A stretch of 64,000 nucleotides of DNA from Streptomyces pactum (GTDB lineage: Bacteria; Actinomycetota; Actinomycetes; Streptomycetales; Streptomycetaceae), in the NCBI RefSeq assembly GCF_016031615.1, contig NZ_JACYXC010000001.1, positions 7,006,001 to 7,070,000 on the forward strand, written 5' to 3'. The position numbers and the translations under genes were made by a program. Below the pieces are notes generated by a model. That model did no database searches. It saw only the letters and a program-made list of their open reading frames with translations, and was not told the DNA's origin. Below are positions 56,251 to 64,000 of the stretch, one piece after another. Position 1 is the first letter of the stretch. Each line of letters begins with the position of its first letter.

Positions 56251-57463
56251 CGGGGGTCTGGACTCGGTCGAGGTGCCGGACGAGCGGACCCTGGTGTTCC
56301 GTCTCAAGGCGCCCGACTCGCGGTTCCCGTACCTGCTGACCCTGGGGGCGACCGCCCCGGTGCCGAAGGCCAAGGACACCCGTGGCCGTTACGGTCTCAA
56401 GCCGGTCGCGTCGGGGCCGTACCGGATCGACTCCTACCGCCCGGGCGTGTCGCTCACCCTGGTGCGCAATCCCCACTGGGACCCGGCGACCGACCCGGTG
56501 CGCAAGGCGCTGCCCGACCGTGTCGAGCTGGCCGTCAACTCCTCCCCGGAGCTGAACGCCAACCAGCTCCTGTCCGGCGCCGTCGACCTGGACGCGTCGC
56601 AGACCGGCCTCCCTCCGGCCGCCTCCGCCAAGGTCCTGACGGACCCGGAGCTGAAGGCCCATGCGGACGCCCCGTTCTCCGGCGTCACGCGCAGCATCGC
56701 GATGGTGTCCCGCACGGCCCCCTTCGACAACGCGCACTGCCGCAAGGCCGTCCTGTACGCCGCCGACACCGCCGTCCTCCAGACCGCGCAGGGCGGTCCG
56801 ACCTCGGGCACCCGCCGCGGCAACATCCTGCCCCCGACCGTTCCGGGCAGCGACGACTACGACCCCTTCGACCTGGCCACGGGCAAGCCCCGGATCGCGA
56901 AGGCCAAGGAGGAACTCACCCGGTGCGGACGCCCGAACGGCTTCGGCACCAAGCTCGTCGTGTCCAACGGCAGGCCCAAGGACGTGGCGACCGCCGAGGC
57001 GCTGCGGCAGACCCTGAAGGCCGCCGGCATCACGGTGGAGGTCGATCAGCTGGACTACGCGAAGTACTACGACACGGTCGGCAGCCCCGCTGAGATCGAG
57101 GAGAAGGGTTACGGCCTCATCATGACCAACTGGAGCGCCGACTTCCCCCACGCGTCCACCTTCCTGCAGCCGCTGGCCGACGGCCGCATGATCGTCCCGC
57201 AGGGCAACACCAACCACGCCCAGGTCAACGACCGCTCCCTCAACGACCTGTTCGACCAGGCCGGGAAGGAGTCCGACCCCGGCAAGGTCGCCGAACTCCA
57301 CCGCACCCTCAACCACAAGCTCACCGACGGTGCCTACTACCTCCCGGTCGTCGCCACGCGGAACCTCAACTACCGCAGCCCCCGCCTCACCAACGTGTAC
57401 GTCAACCAGGCCTACGGCATGGTCGACATCCAGGCGCTCGGCGTCGGGAGCGGCAAGGACTGA
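55589..57463 (+). CDS. Membrane-anchored SBP_bac_5 solute-binding protein (C-terminal part of the fusion)
   Basis: 624 codons. Residues 25-47 form a transmembrane segment (RRIVAIGVAAALVGGGVTAL), then a short linker and an extracellular peptide/nickel-type solute-binding domain: KKGGTLRLVTANDADSWDPA, YTVRIRSGLKFEDGT, VASGPYRI and GYGLIMTNWSADFPHA. GTG 55589 is the first start after an in-frame stop at 55568 and has no good RBS. The segment most likely continues the kinase as an external sensor: an SBP outside, a kinase inside. No ABC permease adjoins it. Confidence 0.85.
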   Translation: MAARPSRHLPGRPATRPGGRVWARRIVAIGVAAALVGGGVTALVVHLGKDGKKNNAGTRDGGSPTTPPVDDPAPAAAGFDAAVGKVVNPSTKKGGTLRLVTANDADSWDPARAYYGWVWNVQRLYSRTLFTYATEPGEKGRELVPDLAEARPEVSSDGKTYTVRIRSGLKFEDGTSITSRDIKYAIERSFAVDVITGGPTYFKELLDQGQDYRGPYEDTGDGGLDSVEVPDERTLVFRLKAPDSRFPYLLTLGATAPVPKAKDTRGRYGLKPVASGPYRIDSYRPGVSLTLVRNPHWDPATDPVRKALPDRVELAVNSSPELNANQLLSGAVDLDASQTGLPPAASAKVLTDPELKAHADAPFSGVTRSIAMVSRTAPFDNAHCRKAVLYAADTAVLQTAQGGPTSGTRRGNILPPTVPGSDDYDPFDLATGKPRIAKAKEELTRCGRPNGFGTKLVVSNGRPKDVATAEALRQTLKAAGITVEVDQLDYAKYYDTVGSPAEIEEKGYGLIMTNWSADFPHASTFLQPLADGRMIVPQGNTNHAQVNDRSLNDLFDQAGKESDPGKVAELHRTLNHKLTDGAYYLPVVATRNLNYRSPRLTNVYVNQAYGMVDIQALGVGSGKD

Positions 57464-57464
57464 G

Positions 57465-57525
57465 CCGCCGCCGGGCCGTTCGGGGCGGTCGCCACGGTGC
57501 GTCGGCCCCCGGGTGCCGGCGGCGG
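57465..57525. terminator. Hairpin between SBP and LysR genes
   Basis: 10-bp arms CCGCCGCCGG (57465-57474) and CCGGCGGCGG (57516-57525) directly after the SBP stop and before the convergent LysR stop. Long loop; a modest terminator candidate. Confidence 0.35.
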
Positions 57526-57611
57526 ACGTTCCACCGGCGGCCACGCGTGGGACGCCGCCCCGCGCGGCCGGGGCGCGGCAGCGCGGCGTGCCGCCGGTGA
57601 TCCGTGGTGCG

Positions 57612-58520
57612 TCAACGCCCGCCGTGCCGCACCGCCTGCTCACGAAGGGCGCCGATGAGCGTCGTGACGTGGGGCCGGTCGCCGCGGCCGAGGGCGGCGA
57701 CGCCGATGTACCGGACCGGCCCCGGCGGCGTGACCGGAACGGTGCACAGGCCGGGGATCTCCGGGGTGAGCGCGATGGAGGGGACCAGGGAGACCCCCAT
57801 GCCGGCGGCGACCAGCGAGCGGGCGAAGAAGTAGTCGGTGGTGGTCCCGCGTATCTCGGGATCGAAGCCGGCGCGCCCGGCGTAGCGGTGCAGGTACGCC
57901 TCGGTCTTCAGGCAGCCGAGCACCCAGGGTTCGGCCGCCAGCTCGGCGAGGTCGAGCGTGTGGCGACGGGCGAGCCGGTGCCCCGACGGCAGGACGACGT
58001 GCAGCGGGTCCTCCAGGAGCGGCGTCCACTCCAGGCGCGACCCGGGGCCAGGTCCCACGGGCAGCGGGCCGTCGAAGTGGTAGGCGAGGGCGAGGTCCAC
58101 GGCGCCCTGACGGACGAGCGGCAGGGTGTCCTCCGGCTCGCCCTCCCTGATGTGGAGCACGGTGTGGGGATGGACCGCCGTGAGCCGGGTGAGGGCGTCG
58201 GGCAGCAGCAGTCTGCCGCCGCTGGTGAAGGTGGCGACGGTGAGTCGGGTGCGACCGGTGCCGAGCCGCGCGACCTGCTGCCTGGCGTGTTCCAGTTCGG
58301 CCGCCACGGATTCGGCGGCGCCGACCATGATGTGGCCCGCCGGTGTGAGGGTGACACCGCGGGTGCTGCGGGTGACGACCTGGGTGCCGAGGCCGCGTTC
58401 CAGGGCGGCCATGTGCTGGGAGACGGCCGAAGGGGTGAGATGGAGAGCCGTGGCAGCCCGGTTGAAGCTGCCGTGTTCCGCCACCGCTCGCAGGATGCGG
58501 AGCCGCTGCACATCGATCAA
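57612..58520 (-). CDS. LysR family transcriptional regulator
   Basis: 302-aa LTTR. N-terminal winged HTH (RILRAVAEHGSFNRAATALHLTPSAVSQHMAALE), C-terminal periplasmic-binding-like effector domain. A TTG start at 58520 is supported by AAGGA 9 nt upstream; GTG 58511 is an in-frame alternative. It is divergent from the epimerase gene with only 71 nt between starts, the classic layout for a LysR controlling its neighbour. The inducer is unknown. Confidence 0.9.
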   Translation of the reverse strand: MIDVQRLRILRAVAEHGSFNRAATALHLTPSAVSQHMAALERGLGTQVVTRSTRGVTLTPAGHIMVGAAESVAAELEHARQQVARLGTGRTRLTVATFTSGGRLLLPDALTRLTAVHPHTVLHIREGEPEDTLPLVRQGAVDLALAYHFDGPLPVGPGPGSRLEWTPLLEDPLHVVLPSGHRLARRHTLDLAELAAEPWVLGCLKTEAYLHRYAGRAGFDPEIRGTTTDYFFARSLVAAGMGVSLVPSIALTPEIPGLCTVPVTPPGPVRYIGVAALGRGDRPHVTTLIGALREQAVRHGGR

Positions 58521-58591
58521 CAGTTTTCCTTAATGCCTATGCAGGAAGCCGGTACTTCTGCTGAGGACGATAGGTCACCCAGGATGAGGGC

Positions 58592-59530
58592 ATGCAAAAG
58601 GTCTGCGTCATCGGCGGGAGCCGGTACGTCGGGAAACTCCTGGTCACGCGCCTTCGGGCGGCCGGTCACCGGGTCACTGTGGTCAACCGGGGCTCCACCG
58701 TGCCGCCGGACGGCATCGAGCACCTCATGGCCGACCGGAACGACGAGGCCGTCCTGGCGGCCGCACTCGGCTCCCGGACGTTCGACGTGGTGGTGGACCA
58801 GGTCTGCTACACCCCGGTGCAGGCCGCGATCGCCGCGCGCGCCTTCGCCGGGCGCACCCCGCGGTACGTCATGACGTCCACGATCGAGGTCTACGACCCG
58901 GCGACCGCCGTACTGCCGGCCGTGCCCCCCGGCATCCCGGTCCCGGAGGAGCTGGTGGATCCGGCCACCTGGCCGGTGGCCACCGGCCTTCCCTGGCACG
59001 ACGACGCGTACCGGCAGGCGCACTACGCCGAGGGCAAGCGCCAGGCGGAGGCCGTCCTCGCCCGTGCCGGCGGCTTCGCGTACGCCGGCGTGCGCAGCGC
59101 CCATGTGCTCGGCGGCGGCGCCCAGGAGTTCACCGGCCGGCTGGCGCACTACGTCGGGCGCATCACCCGGGGGGCGGAGATCGCCGTGCACGCGCGGGCG
59201 CTGCCCTCGGTCTTCATCCACCACGAGGAACTGGCGGAGCTGCTGCTGTGGGCGACCACCGCCGGCTTCACCGGCCCGGTCAACGCCTGTTCCGACGGCC
59301 CGCTCGACGTGTACGACCTCACCGCGGTCATCGCCGAGCGGGTGGGCCGTCAAGCCGTCCACCGGACCGTCGCCGCGGGCGAGCCGGCCTCACCGTTCTC
59401 CTTCGACCGCCACTACGCCATGAGCAACGCCCGCGCCAAGGCCCTCGGATTCCCCTTCTCCCGCACCACCGACTGGCTGCCCGGCGCCGTCGCCGAAGCC
59501 CTCGCCGCCGTGCCGTCCCCCGCTGCCTGA
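58592..59530 (+). CDS. NAD-dependent epimerase/dehydratase family protein
   Basis: 312-aa extended SDR-like protein. VCVIGGSRYVGKLLV is a dinucleotide-binding start (GGSRYVG in place of GxxGxxG); MTSTIEVYDP and the later YAEGKRQAEA stand in for the Ser/Tyr-Lys catalytic region. The substrate is unknown; relatives include isoflavone-reductase-like and nucleotide-sugar enzymes. AGGATGAGGG precedes ATG 58592. It forms an operon with the aldo/keto reductase 15 nt downstream, probably under the divergent LysR. Confidence 0.88.
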   Translation: MQKVCVIGGSRYVGKLLVTRLRAAGHRVTVVNRGSTVPPDGIEHLMADRNDEAVLAAALGSRTFDVVVDQVCYTPVQAAIAARAFAGRTPRYVMTSTIEVYDPATAVLPAVPPGIPVPEELVDPATWPVATGLPWHDDAYRQAHYAEGKRQAEAVLARAGGFAYAGVRSAHVLGGGAQEFTGRLAHYVGRITRGAEIAVHARALPSVFIHHEELAELLLWATTAGFTGPVNACSDGPLDVYDLTAVIAERVGRQAVHRTVAAGEPASPFSFDRHYAMSNARAKALGFPFSRTTDWLPGAVAEALAAVPSPAA

Positions 59531-59545
59531 GGAACACGAGCCACC

Positions 59546-60430
59546 ATGCGATACCGCACCATCGCCCACACCGTGGTCAGCGCCATCGGGCTGGGCGCCA
59601 TGCCGCTGTCCATCGAGCACCGCCCCGACGAGACGCAGGCCATCGCCACCATCCACGCCGCCCTCGACGCCGGCGTCACGCTCATCGACACCGCCGACAG
59701 CTACCACTGGCACGCCGGCGAGGAGGGCCACAACGAACTGCTGATCGCCCGCGCGCTGGCCGGCTACGGCGGCGACACCTCCCACGTCCTGGTGGCCACC
59801 AAGGGCGGCCGTGGCCGCCCCGGCGACGGCAGCTGGACCGTCAACGCCACCCCCGCCCACCTCAAGCGGGCGGCCGAGGCCTCCGCCAGGCGCCTCGGCG
59901 TCGACGCCATCGGCCTGTACCAGCTGCACAAGCCGGACCCGGCCGTGCCCTGGGCGGACTCCGTCGGCGCGCTGCGCGAGCTGCTCGACGCCGGCACCAT
60001 CCGCGCCGCGGGGATCTCCAACGTCACCACCGCCCAGATCCGCCAGGCGCACCGGATCCTCGGCGAGGGACTCGCCTCCGTCCAGAACCGGTACTCGCCC
60101 GCCGTCCGCGACAGCGAGCCCGAGCTGCGGCTGAGCACCCGGCTGGGCCTGGCCTTCCTGCCGTGGAGCCCGCTCGGCGGCATCTCGCGCAGTTCCCTGG
60201 ACGGCCCCTCCGGCCCCACCTCCGCCGGCACCGCCTTCCACCGCCTCGCCGCCGTACACGGCGTCAGCCCGCAGCGCATCGCCCTGGCCTGGCTGCTCGC
60301 CCGCTCCCCGGCGGTGATCCCGGTGCCCGGAGCCGGCCGCCCGGCCTCGATCACCGACTCCGCCGGGGCCGCGGAACTCACGCTGAGCGCGGAGGAGCTG
60401 GCGCTGCTGGAGGACGCTCAGCCGGGCTGA
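59546..60430 (+). CDS. Aldo/keto reductase
   Basis: 294-aa AKR. Catalytic tetrad region: LIDTADSYHWH (Asp and Tyr), Lys in VATKGG, and the His-equivalent in LYQLHKPDP; the C-terminal cofactor site is AVIPVPGAGRPASITD. NADPH-dependent carbonyl reduction is expected. It starts 15 nt after the epimerase stop, so the two are co-transcribed and may act on the same aldehyde, ketone or sugar. Confidence 0.92.
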   Translation: MRYRTIAHTVVSAIGLGAMPLSIEHRPDETQAIATIHAALDAGVTLIDTADSYHWHAGEEGHNELLIARALAGYGGDTSHVLVATKGGRGRPGDGSWTVNATPAHLKRAAEASARRLGVDAIGLYQLHKPDPAVPWADSVGALRELLDAGTIRAAGISNVTTAQIRQAHRILGEGLASVQNRYSPAVRDSEPELRLSTRLGLAFLPWSPLGGISRSSLDGPSGPTSAGTAFHRLAAVHGVSPQRIALAWLLARSPAVIPVPGAGRPASITDSAGAAELTLSAEELALLEDAQPG

Positions 60431-60766
60431 GACGGTCACCGGCCACGGGTCGCCGGGGGACCGGGACGGAGGGCGGCTTCCCCGGCCGCCGACGGCTGTG
60501 CACCGTCGCGGTGCGCAGGGGCGGCCGGGTGGCGGCAGCCGCTGTCCCGGCCCGGCCGCGCGCAGGCCTGTCCATAAGGCCGTTCCTACGGCTGCCCGTA
60601 CGGCACACGGGCTGGTGGCAGCGCGAGTACGCCCCCGGCGGCGGGGGAGTGCGGCGGGTCGCCGGACCCCGGGCCGGTGTATCCACGCGGGTCGCCGGTG
60701 GATCTCTCCTCGCAGGACGGCCGGTGGCCGCGGTCCGGCGTGGCCGGAGAGGAGACGGTGACTTCC
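60431..60766. other. Intergenic stretch before the Rieske gene
   Basis: No gene seen. It contains GC-rich low-complexity DNA and, at its end, the GGAGAGGAG translation signal of the ferredoxin gene. Confidence 0.4.
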
Positions 60767-61105
60767 ATGGCGAGTGCCGAGAACACGGGCGCGGGTGAGC
60801 TGCGGGTGGCGGAGGCGGCCCAGGTGCGGCCGGGGACGATGCTGAGCGTGGACTTCGGCGGGGAGCCGGTGCTGCTCGCCCATGTCGACGGGGAGATCCA
60901 CGCGGTGCGCGACGCGTGCTCGCACGAGGCGGCGAGACTCTCCGAGGGGGAGCTGGACGGGGCCGCCGTGGAGTGCCCGTGGCACTTCAGCCGGTTCTGC
61001 CTGCGGACCGGCGAGGCGCTGGACCTCCCGGCCGTGGACCCGGTCGAGACCTACGCGGTGCGGGTCGTGGGCGGCGACGTCCTGCTCTCCCGGCGGGGCG
61101 GCTGA
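60767..61105 (+). CDS. Rieske [2Fe-2S] ferredoxin-like protein
   Basis: 112-aa Rieske protein. Cluster ligands CSHEAARLSEG (Cys-x-His) and CPWHFSRF (Cys-x-x-His) are intact, spaced as in small Rieske ferredoxins of ring-hydroxylating oxygenases and nitrite-reductase small subunits. It transfers electrons to an unknown oxygenase or P450; no oxygenase lies beside it. ATG 60767 is used; GTG 60758 also lies near the GGAGAGGAG but is too close to it. Confidence 0.9.
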   Translation: MASAENTGAGELRVAEAAQVRPGTMLSVDFGGEPVLLAHVDGEIHAVRDACSHEAARLSEGELDGAAVECPWHFSRFCLRTGEALDLPAVDPVETYAVRVVGGDVLLSRRGG

Positions 61106-61309
61106 CCGCGTCCGGGCGCGGCGCGCCCGCACCCCGGGTTCGGCTTCCGGCACCCGTCCCCGCGGACCGGGCGGCGGGGCCGGCTCCCCGGCCGTTACCG
61201 CGACCGCCCGGCGGGCCGCTCAGGCGCCGCCCGACCGCCGGTCCCGCCGCTGCCGCCGGTCCCGCCGCCGGGCCGTCGGTGCCGCCCGGGCGGTGTGCGC
61301 CCTGCCGCG

Positions 61310-61978
61310 TCAGGCGGCCCGTGCCCGGGCGATCAGGCCCGCCGCGATCGTCGTCGCCAGGTCGTCCAGCAGCGCCTCGTCCACCGGCAGGTGGAACGCG
61401 AACAGCGCCAGGAACAGCGGACCGCCCATCAGCAGGTGCGCCACGGTGGGGTCCTGCGGGCCCGGCAGCTCGCCGCGGGCGACCGCACGGTCCAGGCACG
61501 CCGTCAGGTCCCGGCGCTCCCGGGCGATGAAGGTCTCCTGGAACCGGGCGACCAGTGACGGGTCGCGTCCCATCTCCACCATCAGCGCCGGGGTCACCAG
61601 CCGCGCCGCCGGCGCCGAGAGCCGGTCACGGATCAGGGCCGCCATGGCCCGGAGGTCCCCGCGCAGGGAGCCGGTGTCCGGCGGCGGCTCGATGTCCATG
61701 TCGTGGACGGCGGCGGCGAAGAGCAGCTCCGCCTTGGAGCCGAACCTGCGGTAGATCGCCGCCTTGCCCACGCCCGCCCGGGCGGCGACCCCGTCCATGG
61801 TCACCCGGGCATAGCCGACCTCGGTGAGGAGGTCGCGGGCGGCCGCGAGGACCGTGCCGTCGATCTGGGCGTCCGGGCGCCCCGGGCGGGGGACGGATCG
61901 CGGGGGGCGGCTGGTGCGGCATGGCCGAAGTATACGAGACCGTAGTTCCGGAACTCGGGTATCGTAAATCCGCCGCAT
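61310..61978 (-). CDS. TetR/AcrR family transcriptional regulator
   Basis: 222-aa regulator. TetR N-terminal HTH: AARDLLTEVGYARVTMDGVAARAGVGKAAIYRRFGSKAELL; the C-terminal ligand-binding domain is unassigned. The only in-frame ATG is 61978, but it has no RBS and its first 20 codons overlap a palindrome that looks like an operator, so the true N-terminus is uncertain. It is divergent from the genes starting at 62290 and is their probable repressor. Confidence 0.85.
   Translation of the reverse strand: MRRIYDTRVPELRSRILRPCRTSRPPRSVPRPGRPDAQIDGTVLAAARDLLTEVGYARVTMDGVAARAGVGKAAIYRRFGSKAELLFAAAVHDMDIEPPPDTGSLRGDLRAMAALIRDRLSAPAARLVTPALMVEMGRDPSLVARFQETFIARERRDLTACLDRAVARGELPGPQDPTVAHLLMGGPLFLALFAFHLPVDEALLDDLATTIAAGLIARARAA
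61929..61965. promoter_or_regulatory. Palindromic operator/promoter region at the TetR gene
   Basis: Perfect 12-bp palindrome AGTTCCGGAACT (61944-61955) in a locally AT-rich patch. On the minus strand TATACT (61934-61929) is a good -10 box exactly 7 nt before an ATG at 61922, a leaderless arrangement, though that ATG is one base out of the TetR frame. Likely autoregulatory site. Confidence 0.45.
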
Positions 61979-62289
61979 CGAGGGGGAGACGCATGCGCGA
62001 CCACACCGGCGACACCGCCCGCCGGGACGTCCGCGCCGGGTCCGGCCGGCCGGGCCGGCCGGCACGCGGGCCGTCCCGACCGGCGAACGGCCGCGCGGGG
62101 GCGCCCGGCGGTCGTTCAGGGGCCCTGGGGACCCCCGGTCCGCCGGCGCGGTGGGCACGGCGCCCGGCGCGCCGGCCGCGGCGCGCGGCCCGGCCGGGCG
62201 GTGGCGTTGGCCCCGCGACATCCGTGCCCGGGTGTATCCCCGGCGGAGCGGCACGGATCTCATCAAGCGACAGGCACGGGAGGCGAGTT

Positions 62290-62889
62290 ATGCGTCGGCG
62301 TGAGAACGGTCCGGGGATGGCCGGTTGCGACCACTGGCTGCCGCGGTACCACTGGCGGACCCATCAGGACCGGACCGTTCCGGCCCCACCGGCGGCTGCC
62401 GCGCGGGCCGTCCGGGAGGTGCGGCCCGGCGACATGTACGCCCTCAGGCCGCTGGTCTTCGTGCGCAGTGTCCCCGCCCGCCTCACCTCCCGGAAGAAGG
62501 AGCGGTTCCTGGCCAAGGAGGACCGCGTCATCCAGGGGCTGTACGAGGGGGTGGGTGCCTTCCCCCTCCTGGACGAGCCGGAGGGCGACCTGATCGTCGG
62601 CTTCGTGGGGCGGCCGTGGAAGCTGCGCCAGGAGTGGCTGACGCTCACCCCCGAGCAGTACCGCGAGTTCGACGAGCCGGGGCACATCAAGGGACTGATG
62701 GCCTTCTCGGCCACCGGCCGGGAAGGCGGGACGGCCCTGCACACCGAGACCCGGGTCTACGGCACCGACCGCGCCGCCGTGCGCCGGTTCCGGCCCTACT
62801 GGCTGCTGATCGAGCCCTTCAGCAGCCTCATCCGCCACGACTGGCTGGCCGCGGCGGACCGCAACGCGCGGAGCGCGGCGCGGCCGTGA
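62290..62889 (+). CDS. SRPBCC-like conserved actinobacterial protein
   Basis: 199-aa protein. DHWLPRYHWRTHQDRTVPAP near the N-terminus, then AVREVRPGDMYALRPLVFVRSVPARL, LIVGFVGRPWKL and TETRVYGTDRAAVRRFRPYWLLIEPFSSLIRHDWL. This pattern resembles SRPBCC-fold hypothetical proteins of actinobacteria, which bind hydrophobic ligands; no function is established. ATG 62290 has GGGAGGCGAG 4-13 nt upstream. An earlier in-frame ATG (61994) has its own RBS-like GAGGGGGAG but the extra segment is low complexity. It heads a run of three co-directional genes. Confidence 0.7.
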   Translation: MRRRENGPGMAGCDHWLPRYHWRTHQDRTVPAPPAAAARAVREVRPGDMYALRPLVFVRSVPARLTSRKKERFLAKEDRVIQGLYEGVGAFPLLDEPEGDLIVGFVGRPWKLRQEWLTLTPEQYREFDEPGHIKGLMAFSATGREGGTALHTETRVYGTDRAAVRRFRPYWLLIEPFSSLIRHDWLAAADRNARSAARP

Positions 62890-62911
62890 GCGGCGATGAG
62901 ACGGAGAGACG

Positions 62912-63460
62912 ATGCCAAGCAGCACGGCGCCGCCGGCGCCCGACATCAGGACGATCGCGCCGCGGGTCCTGGACGACCTGTGGAACAAGCACGACCTCGG
63001 AGTCATCGACGAGCACTTCAGCCCGCACGTGGTGACCCACGTACCGCTGCCGGGACAGCCGGTGATCCACGGCACGGCGGGGCTGCGGGAGCTGGCGGGC
63101 CGGATGTTCACCGCCATGCCGGACCTGTCCCGCACCACCCACGAGGTGCTGGCCCAGGGCGACAAGGTCATGGTGCGCGGCGAGTTACGGGGCCACCAGC
63201 GGGGCACGCTGATGGGCATCCCGCCCACCGGGCGGCCCACCGTGCTCACCGAGCACGTGATCATGCGGTTCACCGGCAGCAGGATCGCCGAGATGTGGCA
63301 GCAGGCCGACTACCTGGGCGTGCTGGGCCAGCTCGGCATCACCCCGCCCGAGGACGCCGGGCCGCTGGGCACCGTCGCCCACACGGTCCGGACCGTCGGC
63401 CGGCTCGGCGCGCTGACCGTCCGGGACCGCGTCGGGCGGGGCAGGAGGGCCGGGCGATGA
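62912..63460 (+). CDS. SnoaL/ester-cyclase family protein with a TTA codon
   Basis: 182-aa protein of the SnoaL-like NTF2 fold. LDDLWNKHDLGVIDEHFSPHVVTHVP and the marker GTLMGIPPTGRPTVLTEHVIMRF are typical of the ester-cyclase family, which includes polyketide cyclases but also many proteins of unknown role. Codon 92 (63185-63187) is TTA, the rare leucine codon that makes translation depend on bldA tRNA in Streptomyces. It ends in ATGA overlapping the next SnoaL-like gene. It is the only in-frame TTA found among the genes here. Confidence 0.85.
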   Translation: MPSSTAPPAPDIRTIAPRVLDDLWNKHDLGVIDEHFSPHVVTHVPLPGQPVIHGTAGLRELAGRMFTAMPDLSRTTHEVLAQGDKVMVRGELRGHQRGTLMGIPPTGRPTVLTEHVIMRFTGSRIAEMWQQADYLGVLGQLGITPPEDAGPLGTVAHTVRTVGRLGALTVRDRVGRGRRAGR

Positions 63461-64000
63461 CGGCGGACGGACGGGTGGCGAAGAACCCGCGGGGCCCCAG
63501 GACCGGAAAGGGCGCCGGCGCGGGGGCCGGCGCGCAGGGCGGCGACGGCTTCCGGCTCACCACGGAGCACATCCTGAAGATCTCCGACCTCTCCTGGTCG
63601 GACGACAACTCCCGCGCCCTGCCGCACTACGCGCCCGACTTCACGTGCCACCTCCCCGGCCGCCCCGTGCTCCACGGCGGCCAGGAGTTCCTCGGCACCC
63701 TCAACCTGGTACGGGCCGCCAAGCCCGATGTGCGGATCGACTGGCACGACATCCTCATCGACGGCGACCAGGCCGTCCTGCACGTCACCTTCCGCGGCAC
63801 CCACCTCGGCCCGCTCTTCGGCATCCCGCCCACCGGGCGGCGGCTGGAGATCGGGGAGATCATCATCGAGAAGTACGACGACCAGGGCCGCATGCGGGAG
63901 TTCCGCCAGGAGGGCGACTACGCCGGGATGCTCACCCAGATGGGCGTCGTCCCGCCGCCCGGCACCGGCCCCCTCGGCACCATCGCGCACTCCGTCAGGA
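63457..64000 (+). CDS. SnoaL/ester-cyclase family protein, truncated by the window edge
   Basis: 181 codons are visible. An N-terminal low-complexity stretch (GKGAGAGAGAQGG) is followed by an NTF2-fold domain parallel to the previous gene: LFGIPPTGRRLEIGEIIIEKYD and EGDYAGMLTQMGVVPPP. The ATG overlaps the upstream TGA (ATGA), so the two are coupled and probably act together, perhaps as a heterodimer. The frame is still open at the window edge. Confidence 0.8.
   Translation, partial: MTADGRVAKNPRGPRTGKGAGAGAGAQGGDGFRLTTEHILKISDLSWSDDNSRALPHYAPDFTCHLPGRPVLHGGQEFLGTLNLVRAAKPDVRIDWHDILIDGDQAVLHVTFRGTHLGPLFGIPPTGRRLEIGEIIIEKYDDQGRMREFRQEGDYAGMLTQMGVVPPPGTGPLGTIAHSVR

Noticed and set aside
61994..62289. 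Extended N-terminus of the SRPBCC-like gene from ATG 61994, which has a GAGGGGGAG site
   Set aside because: The extra 99 codons are low-complexity Arg/Gly/Pro sequence, whereas GGGAGGCGAG directly precedes ATG 62290 where conserved-looking sequence begins.

Overview
The window is about 73% GC with long open frames on both strands, and its genes are typical of Streptomyces: a SARP/AfsR-type regulator, a DasR-type operator in front of a chitinase, a type I-E actinobacterial CRISPR repeat, Hanks-type kinases and a large NRPS. It reads as accessory, arm-like chromosome of a Streptomyces or close relative. No rRNA, tRNA or insertion sequence was seen.

Layout. 0-6 kb: DUF4389 membrane protein, TusA-like protein, GNAT acetyltransferase, then a UV-damage pair (spore-photoproduct-lyase-like radical SAM protein facing a pyrimidine-dimer-glycosylase-like protein) and an overlapping DUF2945/DUF3140 pair. 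6-12 kb: a two-gene unit, a trypco2 protein followed by a trypsin-STAND ATPase-TPR protein, which resembles an NTP-dependent biological conflict system; then a hypothetical protein and a methyltransferase. 12.4 kb: a two-repeat CRISPR remnant without cas genes. 12.6-16.7 kb: an exported vanadium haloperoxidase/PAP2 protein with an operator-like promoter, a GlxA/FtrA-type regulator and a GAPDH.

16.9-44.2 kb is a biosynthetic gene cluster: P450, a 1.35-kb repeat-rich gap, SARP/AfsR-like activator, beta-lactamase-fold serine hydrolase, O-methyltransferase, a possible micro-ORF, and a five-module NRPS of order A-T / C-A-T / C-A-T / C-A(nMT)-T / C-A(nMT)-T-TE. By colinearity it would make a pentapeptide whose last two residues are N-methylated. 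As read here the NRPS is split by a frame disruption near 38.49 kb. No MbtH gene and no transporter are visible.

44.5-58 kb: GH18 chitinase under a DasR-like site; an xdhA-xdhB-xdhC operon with a guanine deaminase gene (purine catabolism); methyltransferase; isochorismatase-like hydrolase; and a Ser/Thr kinase followed by a membrane-anchored SBP_bac_5 domain. The last two look like one fusion gene broken by two frame disruptions.

57.6-64 kb: LysR regulator divergent from an NAD-epimerase/aldo-keto reductase pair, a Rieske ferredoxin, a TetR regulator, an SRPBCC-like protein and two overlapping SnoaL/ester-cyclase-like genes. The first of these carries a rare TTA codon; the last runs off the right edge. 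The NRPS and kinase disruptions are all the same kind of -1 step in C-rich DNA, so sequence error must be excluded before they are called mutations.
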